A stretch of 51,131 nucleotides of DNA from SZUA-254 sp031379665 (GCA_031379665.1 JANNFI010000082.1:1-51131); one strand, 5' to 3'. Counted from the stretch's first letter, positions 17,199 through 26,166 are shown. Notes: a model not told the origin generated them from the sequence alone. Numbers and translations: made by a program.

Positions 17199-19103
17199 AT
17201 GTTTAGATTGATCAGACGCAATCCCGCACATCTCTTCCTCGCAATCCTCCTCGCTGCCTTCGCGCTTCTCCCCGGGAGCTCCCGCGCGCAGGAGGCGAGA
17301 CGCCTGCAACCCCGGTGGTGGTTCGGCGGATCGCTGGGGCTGAACGTGAATTTTTACTCCTCCGAGATCAGCAAGATCAACGAGACGGTTACCTCTCCGG
17401 CGCCCTTCGTCGACGGGTCCGGGACCGGCCTCTTCCTCGCGCCGATGGTCGAATACCGCCACGACGCGACCTGGGGCGGGATGGCGGCCCTCGGGTTCGA
17501 CAGCAGGAGCGGATCGTTCGACGACGTATCGACCCCCGCGGCCGGCACCTCGACCCTGTCGGCCTCGATGCAGTACATCACCCTCGAACCGAGCGTGCGG
17601 TTTTCGCCGTTCACGGCCGACGTCTTCCTCTTCGCCGGCCCCAGGCTCGCGTTCAACGTGTCGAAGTCGTTCGAGTACACCGAGACTGGCCTTCCGGCCG
17701 CGTCGGGCGATTTCAGCGGAGTCCGCGGCACCGTCTTCTCCGGCCAGATCGGCGTCGGGATGGATTTCCCCCTGACCGCGAGCGACGCGGCAACGCCGAT
17801 CCAGGCGTCGCCCTTCTTTGCCGTCCACTTCGGCCAGGGTCCGCGGTCCGAGGAGACGTGGGGACTCACCACGATGCGCTTCGGCGTGACGGTCAAGTTC
17901 GCGAGCAGCTCGTCGGTGTCGTCCCAGGCGAGCGAGAACCTGGCGTTCACTGTCAGTGCCCCGAGGATCATCCCCTCCGAGCGGAGGGTCCAGGAAACCT
18001 TCCCGACCCGGAACTTTGTTTTCTTCGACGCCGGCTCCACCGCGGTCCCGGCCCGCTACGTCGCCCTCAACGCCACAGAAGCGACGACTTTTCACGAGGA
18101 CCAGCTGCTCGAGGCCCGGCCTCAGGACCTGACGGGCCGCTCCCGCAGACAGCTGACCGTCTACCATAACGTCCTGAACGTGGTCGGTGACAGAATGCGC
18201 AGGAACCGGGAGGCGAGCATCGACCTCCGCGGAAGTTCCGCCTCCGGCGCGGCAGACGGCAGGGCGCTCGCGGAATCGGTGAAGCGGTACCTCGTCGAGG
18301 TGTTCGGGATCGACGCCGGGAGGATTCGGACCGCGGGGTTCGACAAACCGTCAGTGCCGTCGGTGCAGCGCGGCGCGACGCGCGAGCTCGACCTGCTCGG
18401 ACCCGAGGACCGGAGGGTGGAAATCGCCAGCGCCACCGCCGACCTGCTCGACCCGGTCCAGATCATTTCCCTGCAGGAAGACCCGCTCGACAGCGACGTC
18501 CTCGTCACGGTCGAGGGTGCGAAGGAGATGCTCGCCTCCTGGAGCATCGAGGCGACGGGCGACGACGGCAAGGTCCAGCGGTTCGGGCCGTACACCCGCG
18601 ACCAGGAACGGATTCCCGGCAGGTCGATCCTCGGGAACCGCCTCCAGGGACAGTACACCCTCGCGATGGTCGGTGAGACGAGCGGCGGCCAGACTGTCCG
18701 CAAGGAGGAAAAGGTCAGGCTGGTCCGCTCCGATGAGCAGGACGAGAACTCCGGCTGGCGGTTTTCGATCCTCTTCGAATTCGACCAGTCGAAGACCGTC
18801 TCCACCTACAACCGTTTCCTGACGAACGAGGTGGCGCCGCTGATCCCGTCAGGGGGAAGCGTCATCATCCACGGCCACACCGACGTCGTCGGCGAGGAAA
18901 GCTACAACCTGAAGCTATCCCGGGAGCGCGCCACCGAGACGATGGAGGTGCTGCAGAACGCGCTGGCAAAGGCGGGCAAGCGTAACGTCCGTTTCGACAC
19001 GTACGGTTTCGGTGAGGACGTCCGGAGGGCACCCTTCGAGAACACTCTTCCCGAGGAGCGTTTCTACAACCGTACGGTGATCATCGACATCATCCCGGAA
19101 TGA
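17199..19103 (+). CDS. Outer-membrane barrel protein with two OmpA-like domains
   Basis: The ATG at 17199 is preferred: it has an AAAGGAG ribosome site 12 bases upstream and places a clean signal peptide (MFRLIRR... to SSRAQ) at the N-terminus, giving 634 aa. Order of parts: an N-terminal beta-barrel (about 30-240), a linker, a first OmpA-like domain (about 320-410), an Ig-like strand domain (about 425-515), and a C-terminal OmpA domain (about 520-634). The C-terminal domain has the canonical peptidoglycan-binding GHTDVVGEESYN and LSRERA residues. The first lacks both the Asp (GSSASG) and the Arg (LAESVK), so it probably does not bind peptidoglycan the usual way. It is likely an outer-membrane/peptidoglycan tether. 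Its stop overlaps the TPR gene by ATGA. Confidence 0.88.
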   Translation: MFRLIRRNPAHLFLAILLAAFALLPGSSRAQEARRLQPRWWFGGSLGLNVNFYSSEISKINETVTSPAPFVDGSGTGLFLAPMVEYRHDATWGGMAALGFDSRSGSFDDVSTPAAGTSTLSASMQYITLEPSVRFSPFTADVFLFAGPRLAFNVSKSFEYTETGLPAASGDFSGVRGTVFSGQIGVGMDFPLTASDAATPIQASPFFAVHFGQGPRSEETWGLTTMRFGVTVKFASSSSVSSQASENLAFTVSAPRIIPSERRVQETFPTRNFVFFDAGSTAVPARYVALNATEATTFHEDQLLEARPQDLTGRSRRQLTVYHNVLNVVGDRMRRNREASIDLRGSSASGAADGRALAESVKRYLVEVFGIDAGRIRTAGFDKPSVPSVQRGATRELDLLGPEDRRVEIASATADLLDPVQIISLQEDPLDSDVLVTVEGAKEMLASWSIEATGDDGKVQRFGPYTRDQERIPGRSILGNRLQGQYTLAMVGETSGGQTVRKEEKVRLVRSDEQDENSGWRFSILFEFDQSKTVSTYNRFLTNEVAPLIPSGGSVIIHGHTDVVGEESYNLKLSRERATETMEVLQNALAKAGKRNVRFDTYGFGEDVRRAPFENTLPEERFYNRTVIIDIIPE

Positions 19104-22100
19104 GGACGGCGGAGCCGTTGGGCAAGAGATCCATCCTCATCTTCCTCCCGCTCATCCTTGGGATCCTGACGCTCGCGGTCCACGGGGGGCGCGTCTCGGC
19201 GCAGGTACCCGAGGTCAGGGACCCCGTCTATTTCGACAACGACGCCCTCGGAGAGGAATGGGCCAGGATCGAAGCCCACAACGTCGTGCGGCGGAAGGCG
19301 TCGGCGCGTTTCGTGCCCTCGCTGGTCAACGGTGAGAACCGCGACGTCGTCGCCCTGCTGATGGAGTCCGGGTACGCGGACCGGGACTATCTCGAGTCCT
19401 TCCAGTGGGCGACGGAATTCCTGGGCCTCTTCGGTGGCGACAAGGAAGTTCCGAGGGCCCTCTACATCAAGGGCGTGAGCGCCTTCCAACTCCACCTCCT
19501 CGACGCCGGCCGCGACGCCTTCACGAAACTCATCGACGACCATCCCGGCTACGCCGAGCGCGGCTCGACCTTCTTCTGGCGCGCGATGATCGAGGTCGAA
19601 CTCGGGAACACCGCCGCGGCCGAAGCCGACCTCGCCGCGATGATGGGCGACCCGGCTGCCGCGGGTTCGCGCGAAGACGCCCTCTTCGGCTGGGCGCTCT
19701 CGCTCGAACGGAAGGGGGAGGGTCCGCGCGCGCAAAAATACCTCGATTCGCTCCTCGCGGAATATCCCGACGGCAGAATGGCCACCGATGCGAAGCTCCG
19801 CTCCGCCTCGATCTCGCTCCGCGAGGGAAACCCGCGGTCTGCGTACTCCTTTCTGGGCGGAGTCACACCCTCGACCCCCGCCCAGCGCGATGAGTTCGAC
19901 CTCCTCAGCGGCGAGACCGCCTTCAGGCTCGACGACTACCCGGCAGCGGTCTCGTCCTTCTCTTCGCTGATGGAGAGCAACCCGGGCGGCCCTCTCGCGG
20001 GACAGGCCGAGCTCGGCCTCGCGTGGGCGTACATCCGGCAGGGAGAGTACGAAAGCGCGCGGGAGCACCTCGACTCGCTCTCACACCGCAACGACGAGGT
20101 CGGCATCGCGGCGCTCTACCAGAGCGGCGTGTTGTCCCTGCTCACCGGCGATGAACTCGGGGCTGTGGCGAAGTTCGACACGCTGACCTACCGCTCTCCG
20201 TACGACCGGTTCGCCGAACGGGCGTACATCCAGATGGGGATGGTCCAGTACCGCAACGGCCGCTACCGCGACGCGAAGGGGAATTTTTCCAACGCGGCGA
20301 GGCTCTTCCCGGAGAGCGAGCGAAGGCCCCTCGCATACCGGATGATGGGCGAGAGCAGCCTGGCCACCAACGATTTCGTGAACGCCCAGTACGGGTTCTC
20401 CAAGGTGAGGAAGCTCGGCGCCCCCGCCTCATTGATGGCCCCGTCGATGTACCGCGAGGGGGTCGCGATGTACCACCTCGGGAGGTTCCGCAGCAGCGAG
20501 GAGCTGCTCGAGGCGTTCCTGAAGAAATATCCCTCGTCGGGCGACGTTCCGGATGCGATGCTCTGGAGGGCCGAGGCGCTCTACCAGGACGGCCGCTTCG
20601 ACGACGCCGAACGGGTCTTTGCGGGGGCGGCGTCGAAGCTCTCCGACGGCCCACACAGGACGACGGCCGAGTACGGGGCGGCGTGGTGCCTCTTCGAACA
20701 GCAGAAATTCACCGGCGCGGCGGCGGCCTTCGAACGGTTCAGCCGCGCTCACGCCGCCGACCCGCGCACCGGCGAAGCCGACCTCCGTCGCGCCGACTGT
20801 TATTTCTTCCTGGGGCAATACGACCGATCGGGTGCCCTCTATGCAGCGCTGGCCGAGGGTGGGAAAGGCGGGCTCTATGGCGAGTACGCCGCCTTCCAGC
20901 TCGGGATGTCGTACATCCAGCGCGGCGACGCCGACCGGGGCGTCGGGCACCTCCGCGAATTCCAAAAAAAATACCCCGAATCGATCTACGGCGAGGTCGT
21001 CCATTTCAACATCGCCTGGACCTATTTCTCCGCGGAGGACTACCATACGGCGCTCGGAGAGTTCAACTCCTTCATGAAGCAGCATCCCGAGAGCCAGCTG
21101 ATGCCCCGCGTCTATTTCAACGCCGGCGATTCGTATTACAACCTGAAGCAGTACGACAGCTCGCGGGTCTATTACCAGAAGGTCCTCACGGAATTCCCCT
21201 CAAGCCCGCTCGTGAGCGACGCGATGTCCGGGTTGCAGTACACCTACCAGGCCGAGGGAAAGCCGGCCGCCGCTCTCGCCGAAATCGATAAGTTTCTCGA
21301 AACCGCCCCCGACGGAGGCTCGAGGGAAGAGCTGGTGATGCGCAAGGGGGACATCCTCTTCGGCCAGGGGGACTACGGCGCCGCGGCGCTGGAATACCAG
21401 TCGATGTTGAAGATGAACCCTCCGCGTGAACTGCGCGCGAAGGGACTCTACCAGCTCGGTCGGGCCTACGAGCTCGAGGACAACCAACAGCAGGCGGTGT
21501 CGTACTACGAGGAGATCCTGAGGAACTTCGACGACACCGAGCCGGCGCAGAGCGTTCGGCTGATGACGGGGGTTTCGTACATCAAGCTGAAGCGCTACCC
21601 TGCGGCCGTCACCGCGCTTGAGCCCTTCCCGGCGAAATATCCCAATTCGCCCCTCCTCTCGGAAGTGCGCTACCAGCTCGGCGTTGCCCGGATGAACGTC
21701 CCCGACAAGCCCGGGGCGAAGAAACAGTTCCGCGAGGTGATTGAGAGCCATCCCGACGACATCTTCGCCGACAAGAGCCGCCTGCAGCTCGCCCGCATCC
21801 ACATCGACTCGAAGGAATACAAGATGGCGCTCGACACGCTCGACCGCATCGTCGCGCGGCGCAACGACGACGTTGCGGCGGAAGCGCTGCTGTTGATCGG
21901 GGACAACTACCTTGCCCTGAAGAAACCCGCCGACGCGCTCCAGGCCTTCAAGGATGTTTACGAACAGTACGGCGAATATCCTGTGATGGTTGAGCGCGGG
22001 CGTTTCGGCGCCGGGGAATCGTACGAGCGGCTCCGCGACAACCGCCAGGCGATTGCTCTCTACGAGTTGATCGTCGCGAACCCGCTCGACCCGGTGATCA

Positions 22101-22141
22101 GGGACGAAGCTGAGGAACGGTTGAGGAGGCTGCGCAAATGA
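19100..22141 (+). CDS. Giant tetratricopeptide-repeat (TPR) periplasmic protein
   Basis: This 1013-aa protein starts with a signal peptide (hydrophobic residues 11-35, ending VSAQ) and consists almost entirely of TPR units. Repeated features are A.Y..G...Y..G.Y..A...F with Pro residues in the turns, for example FDDAERVFAGAA, YDRSGALYAALA and YDSSRVYYQKVL. The later repeats (YPxSPLVSDA, FPSSP) resemble the BamD/YbgF/CpoB class. Such proteins usually scaffold periplasmic or outer-membrane complexes. The start and stop both overlap the neighbouring genes by ATGA, so it is coupled to the OmpA-like protein upstream and the barrel protein downstream, which suggests they form one machine. No enzymatic motif is seen and the specific function is unknown. 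Confidence 0.88.
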   Translation: MRTAEPLGKRSILIFLPLILGILTLAVHGGRVSAQVPEVRDPVYFDNDALGEEWARIEAHNVVRRKASARFVPSLVNGENRDVVALLMESGYADRDYLESFQWATEFLGLFGGDKEVPRALYIKGVSAFQLHLLDAGRDAFTKLIDDHPGYAERGSTFFWRAMIEVELGNTAAAEADLAAMMGDPAAAGSREDALFGWALSLERKGEGPRAQKYLDSLLAEYPDGRMATDAKLRSASISLREGNPRSAYSFLGGVTPSTPAQRDEFDLLSGETAFRLDDYPAAVSSFSSLMESNPGGPLAGQAELGLAWAYIRQGEYESAREHLDSLSHRNDEVGIAALYQSGVLSLLTGDELGAVAKFDTLTYRSPYDRFAERAYIQMGMVQYRNGRYRDAKGNFSNAARLFPESERRPLAYRMMGESSLATNDFVNAQYGFSKVRKLGAPASLMAPSMYREGVAMYHLGRFRSSEELLEAFLKKYPSSGDVPDAMLWRAEALYQDGRFDDAERVFAGAASKLSDGPHRTTAEYGAAWCLFEQQKFTGAAAAFERFSRAHAADPRTGEADLRRADCYFFLGQYDRSGALYAALAEGGKGGLYGEYAAFQLGMSYIQRGDADRGVGHLREFQKKYPESIYGEVVHFNIAWTYFSAEDYHTALGEFNSFMKQHPESQLMPRVYFNAGDSYYNLKQYDSSRVYYQKVLTEFPSSPLVSDAMSGLQYTYQAEGKPAAALAEIDKFLETAPDGGSREELVMRKGDILFGQGDYGAAALEYQSMLKMNPPRELRAKGLYQLGRAYELEDNQQQAVSYYEEILRNFDDTEPAQSVRLMTGVSYIKLKRYPAAVTALEPFPAKYPNSPLLSEVRYQLGVARMNVPDKPGAKKQFREVIESHPDDIFADKSRLQLARIHIDSKEYKMALDTLDRIVARRNDDVAAEALLLIGDNYLALKKPADALQAFKDVYEQYGEYPVMVERGRFGAGESYERLRDNRQAIALYELIVANPLDPVIRDEAEERLRRLRK

Positions 22142-23907
22142 GCCACAGGACAATGCGGATGACGGTGGCGATGGCAGCGTTGGCGCAGATCGCCGTGCTC
22201 TTCCTTCTGGTCTCGCCCGCGGCGAAAGCCCAGGTCGCCGATTCACTCGCGGGGTCCGGCGCCGCCGCAGGCTCGACAGGCTCCGCAGGCTCCGCAGGCT
22301 CCGGTGGAGTCGATGGCGCCCAGCTCCCCGATTCACTCGTGAGGAAGGACCTGCCCCAGCTCCAGATCCCCGAGATCACGATCGTGGGAAAGAAGGCGAT
22401 CACGCTGCCCTTCGCCAGGAAGGGTGAGATCTACGACGTCCCCGTTTACGAGGCGCCGCCGCCGGATTCGAGCCTCCTTACCGACCGGCCACCGATCGAA
22501 TTGCCCGGGGGAGGGAGCCTGCCGCGTTACGAGGCGAGGGAGATGCCCTGGAGGGTTTCGGCAGAGGCTTCGGCCGGCAGTTACGGCACGTTCGGCGCCC
22601 TCGGCTACGTCGATTACCACACACAGGGCTGGAACCTCTCAACGCGTGGGGGATACCGGCGGACCAGCGGACACGTCCCCAATTCAGCGGGCGACGAATT
22701 CAAGCTCGGCGGACGATACACGTCTCTCGTTTCCACCGACAACGAAATCCTCCGGAACTTCCGCGTCAACGCCGACCTGGATTTCCTGCACGATGCGTTC
22801 GGTCTGCCGGGCCTGTCCGACTCGTCAGGATTGCTCCCCGCCGGCGCCGAGCGCGACCGGGAACGTTACTCCTTCGGGGCCGGGATCGCCTCGATCAAGC
22901 GCGAGGGGCTGGTGTTGGATTTTTCGGTGGCCGCGAATGTCCTCGCCGTCAACGACGCCTCGGGTGGAATCGACTCCTCGGTCACGGTGACCTCGCCCGT
23001 CCTCGACGCCACGGTCGCCGGCGACATCGGCGACCAGCGGCTGATCTCCGGCTTTCGGTATGTGAGCTCTTCCCTCGATTACCAGACCAGCGTCTCCTCC
23101 CCGTCGCTCTTTACGCTGCTGGCGGCACTGCAGTGGAGGCTCTCGCCGGGCTTTTTCCTGAAGGCGGGCGGCGAGTATTCCGGCGGAAGCGGGACCGACA
23201 ATGTCACGAGGTCGCTCCTTTCGCCCCTCGGTGAGCTCGAGTGGGACATCGACGCAGGCCGGAAGGTCAACCTCTGGTTCCGGTCCGGGATGACGCTGAC
23301 CCTCTACTCCGACCTCGCCGCGAAGGTCCCGTACCTCGCGCGCGAGGTTGCGATGATCCCCGAGAAAAAATCATTCGACCTCGGCGGCTCGATCTGGTAC
23401 AACAGCGGCATCCTGACGCTGAAGGTCACGGGCGGATATTCCCAGAGCGACAACCGCCCCCTGCTGGTCACCGACAGCGGGAGGATCACCACGGAATTCG
23501 CGGGGACATGGCAGTCGCTCCTCGGGGTCGAGGGGAGCCTCGAGCCGCGCCCTGGATTCAGGGTCCGGTTCACCGGTACGGTGCGGCCGTCGCGCGAGCG
23601 CGGCGGCAGTTCGCAACTCCCGATGACCCCCATCGGCGACGCGGGCGCGCAGGCGGAGTACGACATCGCCGGATCGTGGACCGTCAGCGCCGCGGCGCGC
23701 TACTGGAGCGAACAGAACATCGACAGGACCGGCTCGACCTGGCTGGGGGCGACGTTCCTCCTGGACGCGGGCGTCACGACGACGCTGGTCCCCCGGCTCG
23801 TCCTTGGGGCGGGCGTCAGAAACCTCCTCGACGAGGAGTACCAGTGGTGGAGTGGTTACCCTGCGCCGGGAATCGATTTTTACCTGACCGCCAAAGCCCG
23901 CCTCTGA
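22138..23907 (+). CDS. Plugless TonB-receptor-like beta-barrel protein
   Basis: This 589-aa exported protein has a signal peptide (to AAKAQ), a Gly/Ala/Ser linker encoded by 9-bp tandem repeats, and a short PEITIVGKKAITLPF segment reminiscent of the region before a TonB-dependent receptor plug. From about residue 135 to the end it is barrel. The C-terminus, GVRNLLDEEYQWW..YPAPGIDFYLTAK, is the typical last-strands signature of TonB-dependent receptors, but no plug domain (about 120 residues) is present and the last residue is Leu rather than Phe. A transport role with TonB is therefore doubtful; a partner of the adjacent TPR protein is a reasonable guess. It overlaps the TPR gene by ATGA and panC by one base. 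Confidence 0.82.
   Translation: MSHRTMRMTVAMAALAQIAVLFLLVSPAAKAQVADSLAGSGAAAGSTGSAGSAGSGGVDGAQLPDSLVRKDLPQLQIPEITIVGKKAITLPFARKGEIYDVPVYEAPPPDSSLLTDRPPIELPGGGSLPRYEAREMPWRVSAEASAGSYGTFGALGYVDYHTQGWNLSTRGGYRRTSGHVPNSAGDEFKLGGRYTSLVSTDNEILRNFRVNADLDFLHDAFGLPGLSDSSGLLPAGAERDRERYSFGAGIASIKREGLVLDFSVAANVLAVNDASGGIDSSVTVTSPVLDATVAGDIGDQRLISGFRYVSSSLDYQTSVSSPSLFTLLAALQWRLSPGFFLKAGGEYSGGSGTDNVTRSLLSPLGELEWDIDAGRKVNLWFRSGMTLTLYSDLAAKVPYLAREVAMIPEKKSFDLGGSIWYNSGILTLKVTGGYSQSDNRPLLVTDSGRITTEFAGTWQSLLGVEGSLEPRPGFRVRFTGTVRPSRERGGSSQLPMTPIGDAGAQAEYDIAGSWTVSAAARYWSEQNIDRTGSTWLGATFLLDAGVTTTLVPRLVLGAGVRNLLDEEYQWWSGYPAPGIDFYLTAKARL
22268..22303 (+). repeat. Four tandem copies of a 9-bp unit (Gly-Ser linker)
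   Basis: The unit CAGGCTCCG (first copy ending CGA) is repeated four times in frame and encodes a GSTGSAGSAGS linker just after the signal peptide of the plugless barrel protein. It is in frame, so copy-number change would alter linker length without breaking the gene. Confidence 0.85.
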
Positions 23908-24761
23908 TGGTCGCCATCGCCTCGGTCGCGGAGATGGTCGCCGTCGCCGACAGCCACCGGCGCAACGGCCGGCAGATCGGGTTTGTCCCCACGATGGGCT
24001 TCCTCCACGACGGCCACCTGAGCCTGATGAAGATCGCCCGCGGGCGCTGTGACGTGCTCGTCGTTTCCGTCTTCGTCAACCCGACGCAATTCGGCCGAGG
24101 CGACGATTTCGAATCGTACCCGCGCGACATCGAGCGGGACGCCGTAATGTCGCGGGACGCCGGCGCGGATATTTTTTTCACGCCGACCGCGGAGGGGATG
24201 TACCCGTCCGGGCACTCGACGGCAGTCGACGTTGGCGGGATCGCGGAACTCCTCGAGGGAAAGAGCCGTCCGGGCCATTTCCGCGGCGTCGCGACGGTGG
24301 TCGCGAAGCTCTTCAACATCGTGAAGCCGCACGTGGCGGTGTTCGGGCAAAAAGACGCCCAGCAGGCCGCCGTGATCCGCCGGATGACCGCCGACCTCGA
24401 TCTCCCGGTCGAGATCGTGGTGGCCCCCACGGTCCGGGAGGCCGACGGGCTCGCGATGAGTTCCAGGAACGTGAGGCTCTCCCCGTCGGAACGCGCCGAA
24501 GCTCCTGCTATACGGCGGGCGCTTGACGCGGCGCTCGGAACGATCTCCGCGGGAGAGAGGGACGGCGAATCGATCAGGCGGGTGATGCGGGAGGTCCTCT
24601 CCGGCGCGCCGTCCGCGACGATCGATTACGTTTCACTCGCCGACGCCGGGACGCTCCGCGAACTCCCGGCCCTTTCAAAAGGATCCAGGGCGCTCCTCTC
24701 GATTGCGGTACGATTCGGGAAGACGCGCCTCATCGACAACGACAACGCAATGGTGGACTGA
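23907..24761 (+). CDS. panC: Pantothenate synthetase
   Basis: This 284-aa enzyme joins pantoate and beta-alanine using ATP to make pantothenate, the precursor of coenzyme A. Visible motifs are PTMGFLHDGHLSL (residues 28-40, the HIGH-like site), FVNPTQFG, GHFRGVATVVAKLFNIV, FGQKDAQQ and MSSRNVRLS, all standard for PanC. The ATG at 23907 overlaps the stop of the upstream barrel gene by one base (TGATG); the open frame further upstream is a shadow of that gene. Neither panB nor panD is nearby, so its place behind three envelope genes is probably an accident of operon packing. Confidence 0.96.
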   Translation: MVAIASVAEMVAVADSHRRNGRQIGFVPTMGFLHDGHLSLMKIARGRCDVLVVSVFVNPTQFGRGDDFESYPRDIERDAVMSRDAGADIFFTPTAEGMYPSGHSTAVDVGGIAELLEGKSRPGHFRGVATVVAKLFNIVKPHVAVFGQKDAQQAAVIRRMTADLDLPVEIVVAPTVREADGLAMSSRNVRLSPSERAEAPAIRRALDAALGTISAGERDGESIRRVMREVLSGAPSATIDYVSLADAGTLRELPALSKGSRALLSIAVRFGKTRLIDNDNAMVD

Positions 24762-24765
24762 TACT

Positions 24766-25542
24766 ATGGCTGAAGCTCAGGCGCCCAGGGAACTCGCCGT
24801 GGTCATCCTCGCGGCGGGCAAGGGTACGAGGATGAAGAACCCCGAGATGACGAAGGTGATGTACCCCATCGAGGGAAAGCCGATGGTCGCGTACGTCGTC
24901 GAACTGGCCGCGCGCATCGGCGCCGGTCGGATCCTCCTGGTGGTGGGATGGAAGAAGGAAACGGTGATCAGTTATTTCTCCGGCGAATCCGCCGTCGTCA
25001 CGTTCGTCTCCCAGGACCGCCAGCTCGGGACAGGCCACGCGGTGCAGCAGACCTTCGATGCCCTCGCCGATTTCACGGGCGACGTGCTCGTGCTTTCGGG
25101 AGACGTGCCCCTGCTGACGGAGAAGACGCTGCGCGCCCTCCTCGGGTACCATCGCACAACCGGCGCGGTGGGCACGATCCTGACGGCGGAGGCGGAGGAT
25201 GCGTCCGGGTACGGCCGGATCGTGCGGAACAAGGACGAGAGTGTCCTGCGGATCGTCGAGGAGAAGGACGCCTCGGCCCAGGAGAAGAAGATCACGGAAA
25301 TTAATTCCGGGATTTACGTGTTCGAGAGGGAGAAGCTCTTCCAGGCCTTGGAAGGCCTCAGGCCCGACAACGCTCAGGGCGAATACTACCTGACCGACGT
25401 TTTCGAAATTTTTTCGAAGCGAGGGTGGCGGATTTCGGCGGTAAAATGCCTCGATCCGGCGGAAGTGGCCGGAATCAACGATCCGTCCCAACTCGAGAGC
25501 GCCCGGTCGGTGATGCTGTCGAGGGCAGGCGGGGCCGGTTGA
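24766..25542 (+). CDS. GlmU-type sugar nucleotidyltransferase, N-terminal domain only
   Basis: This 258-aa protein matches the uridylyltransferase half of GlmU: LAAGKGTRMK (residues 15-24), LGTGHAVQQ, LSGDVPLLT, GYGRIVR, VEEKDA and EINSGIYVF. It would form UDP-GlcNAc or a similar nucleotide sugar. The left-handed beta-helix acetyltransferase half of bifunctional GlmU (about 200 residues of hexapeptide repeats) is missing. The gene ends cleanly at a TGA and nothing hexapeptide-like follows in any frame before the next gene, so this is not a frameshift. Another protein must supply GlcN-1-P acetylation, or this enzyme uses a different sugar phosphate. The start ATG is 4 bases after panC. Confidence 0.88.
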   Translation: MAEAQAPRELAVVILAAGKGTRMKNPEMTKVMYPIEGKPMVAYVVELAARIGAGRILLVVGWKKETVISYFSGESAVVTFVSQDRQLGTGHAVQQTFDALADFTGDVLVLSGDVPLLTEKTLRALLGYHRTTGAVGTILTAEAEDASGYGRIVRNKDESVLRIVEEKDASAQEKKITEINSGIYVFEREKLFQALEGLRPDNAQGEYYLTDVFEIFSKRGWRISAVKCLDPAEVAGINDPSQLESARSVMLSRAGGAG

Positions 25543-25567
25543 TTCTGAAACGCGTTTTTTTTATACT
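25539..25567 (+). promoter_or_regulatory. Possible sigma70-like promoter before 25583
   Basis: TTGATT (25539-25544) and TATACT (25562-25567) are 17 bases apart, matching consensus at 4/6 and 5/6. An eight-T run fills the end of the spacer. The expected start site would be about 9 bases before the ATG at 25583. The -35 box overlaps the stop codon of the upstream gene. This is a pattern match only; promoter rules in this phylum differ from those of Escherichia coli. Confidence 0.35.
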
Positions 25568-25582
25568 TAACCCGGTGTCCCT

Positions 25583-26137
25583 ATGAAAAAAACAGCCCTT
25601 TTGACGGCCCCGGTCCTGATTCTGACCCTTTTCGTGGGTCTGGCGCTTGCCACACTCGAACCCGCGGCCGCTCAGCTCAGGACCCAGACGATGGAGGAAC
25701 AAAACGCCTCGGCCTCCCTGGTCAAGCCGGGAGGCGGCGGTGGCTCGGGATGGGGCGGCGGCTTGAGCTCCTTCTTCGGCCTCCTCGACCCGGACCGATT
25801 CCTGATGCGGCACACCCTCTCGTACAATTATATGAGCGCGGGCGGCTCCGGCGTCTCACTCGCGAGTTACACCAACTCGATGTTCTACAAGATCGCCGAT
25901 CCGTTGAACGTGCGTTTCGACGTGACGTTGCAGGGTTCACCGTTCGGCGCGACGGGCGGGGCTGACCTCAACGCGCTCAACAAGATCTACATCAGCCGCG
26001 CAGAGATGAACTACCAGCCGTGGGAAAACGTCTACCTGCAGGTTCAGTACCGTGAGCTGCCGTATTCCCCGTACCGGAACGCCTTCGACCCGTGGTATTA
26101 CGGCAACCCGATGGGAGACCGACCATTCGAGCATTGA
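25583..26137 (+). CDS. Small exported protein, possible outer-membrane protein
   Basis: This 184-aa protein has a strong signal peptide (MKKTALLTAPVLILTLF, cleavage near AAAQ), a Gly/Ser/Trp-rich linker, and a short beta-strand-rich part: FLMRHTLSYNYMS, SMFYKIADPLNVRFDVTL and NVYLQVQYRELPY. The alternating aromatic pattern suggests a few membrane or edge strands, too few for a normal closed barrel. The C-terminus (DPWYYGNPMGDRPFEH) is not a standard outer-membrane protein ending. Similar small proteins probably occur in Ignavibacteria, but no family name is recognised. It opens a possible new transcription unit (40-base gap with a promoter-like sequence). Confidence 0.7.
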   Translation: MKKTALLTAPVLILTLFVGLALATLEPAAAQLRTQTMEEQNASASLVKPGGGGGSGWGGGLSSFFGLLDPDRFLMRHTLSYNYMSAGGSGVSLASYTNSMFYKIADPLNVRFDVTLQGSPFGATGGADLNALNKIYISRAEMNYQPWENVYLQVQYRELPYSPYRNAFDPWYYGNPMGDRPFEH

Positions 26138-26166
26138 CCATCCGGCGCGGGATCGCATGACGCCGC

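Noticed and set aside
25543..25570. Eight-T run after the GlmU-like gene as an intrinsic terminator
   Set aside because: Only a short AACGCGTT palindrome precedes it, too small for a stable stem; the T-run fits better as promoter spacer.
24766..25582. GlmU truncation by frameshift
   Set aside because: All three frames after the stop were read to the next gene; none shows hexapeptide repeats, and only 40 bases separate the genes.
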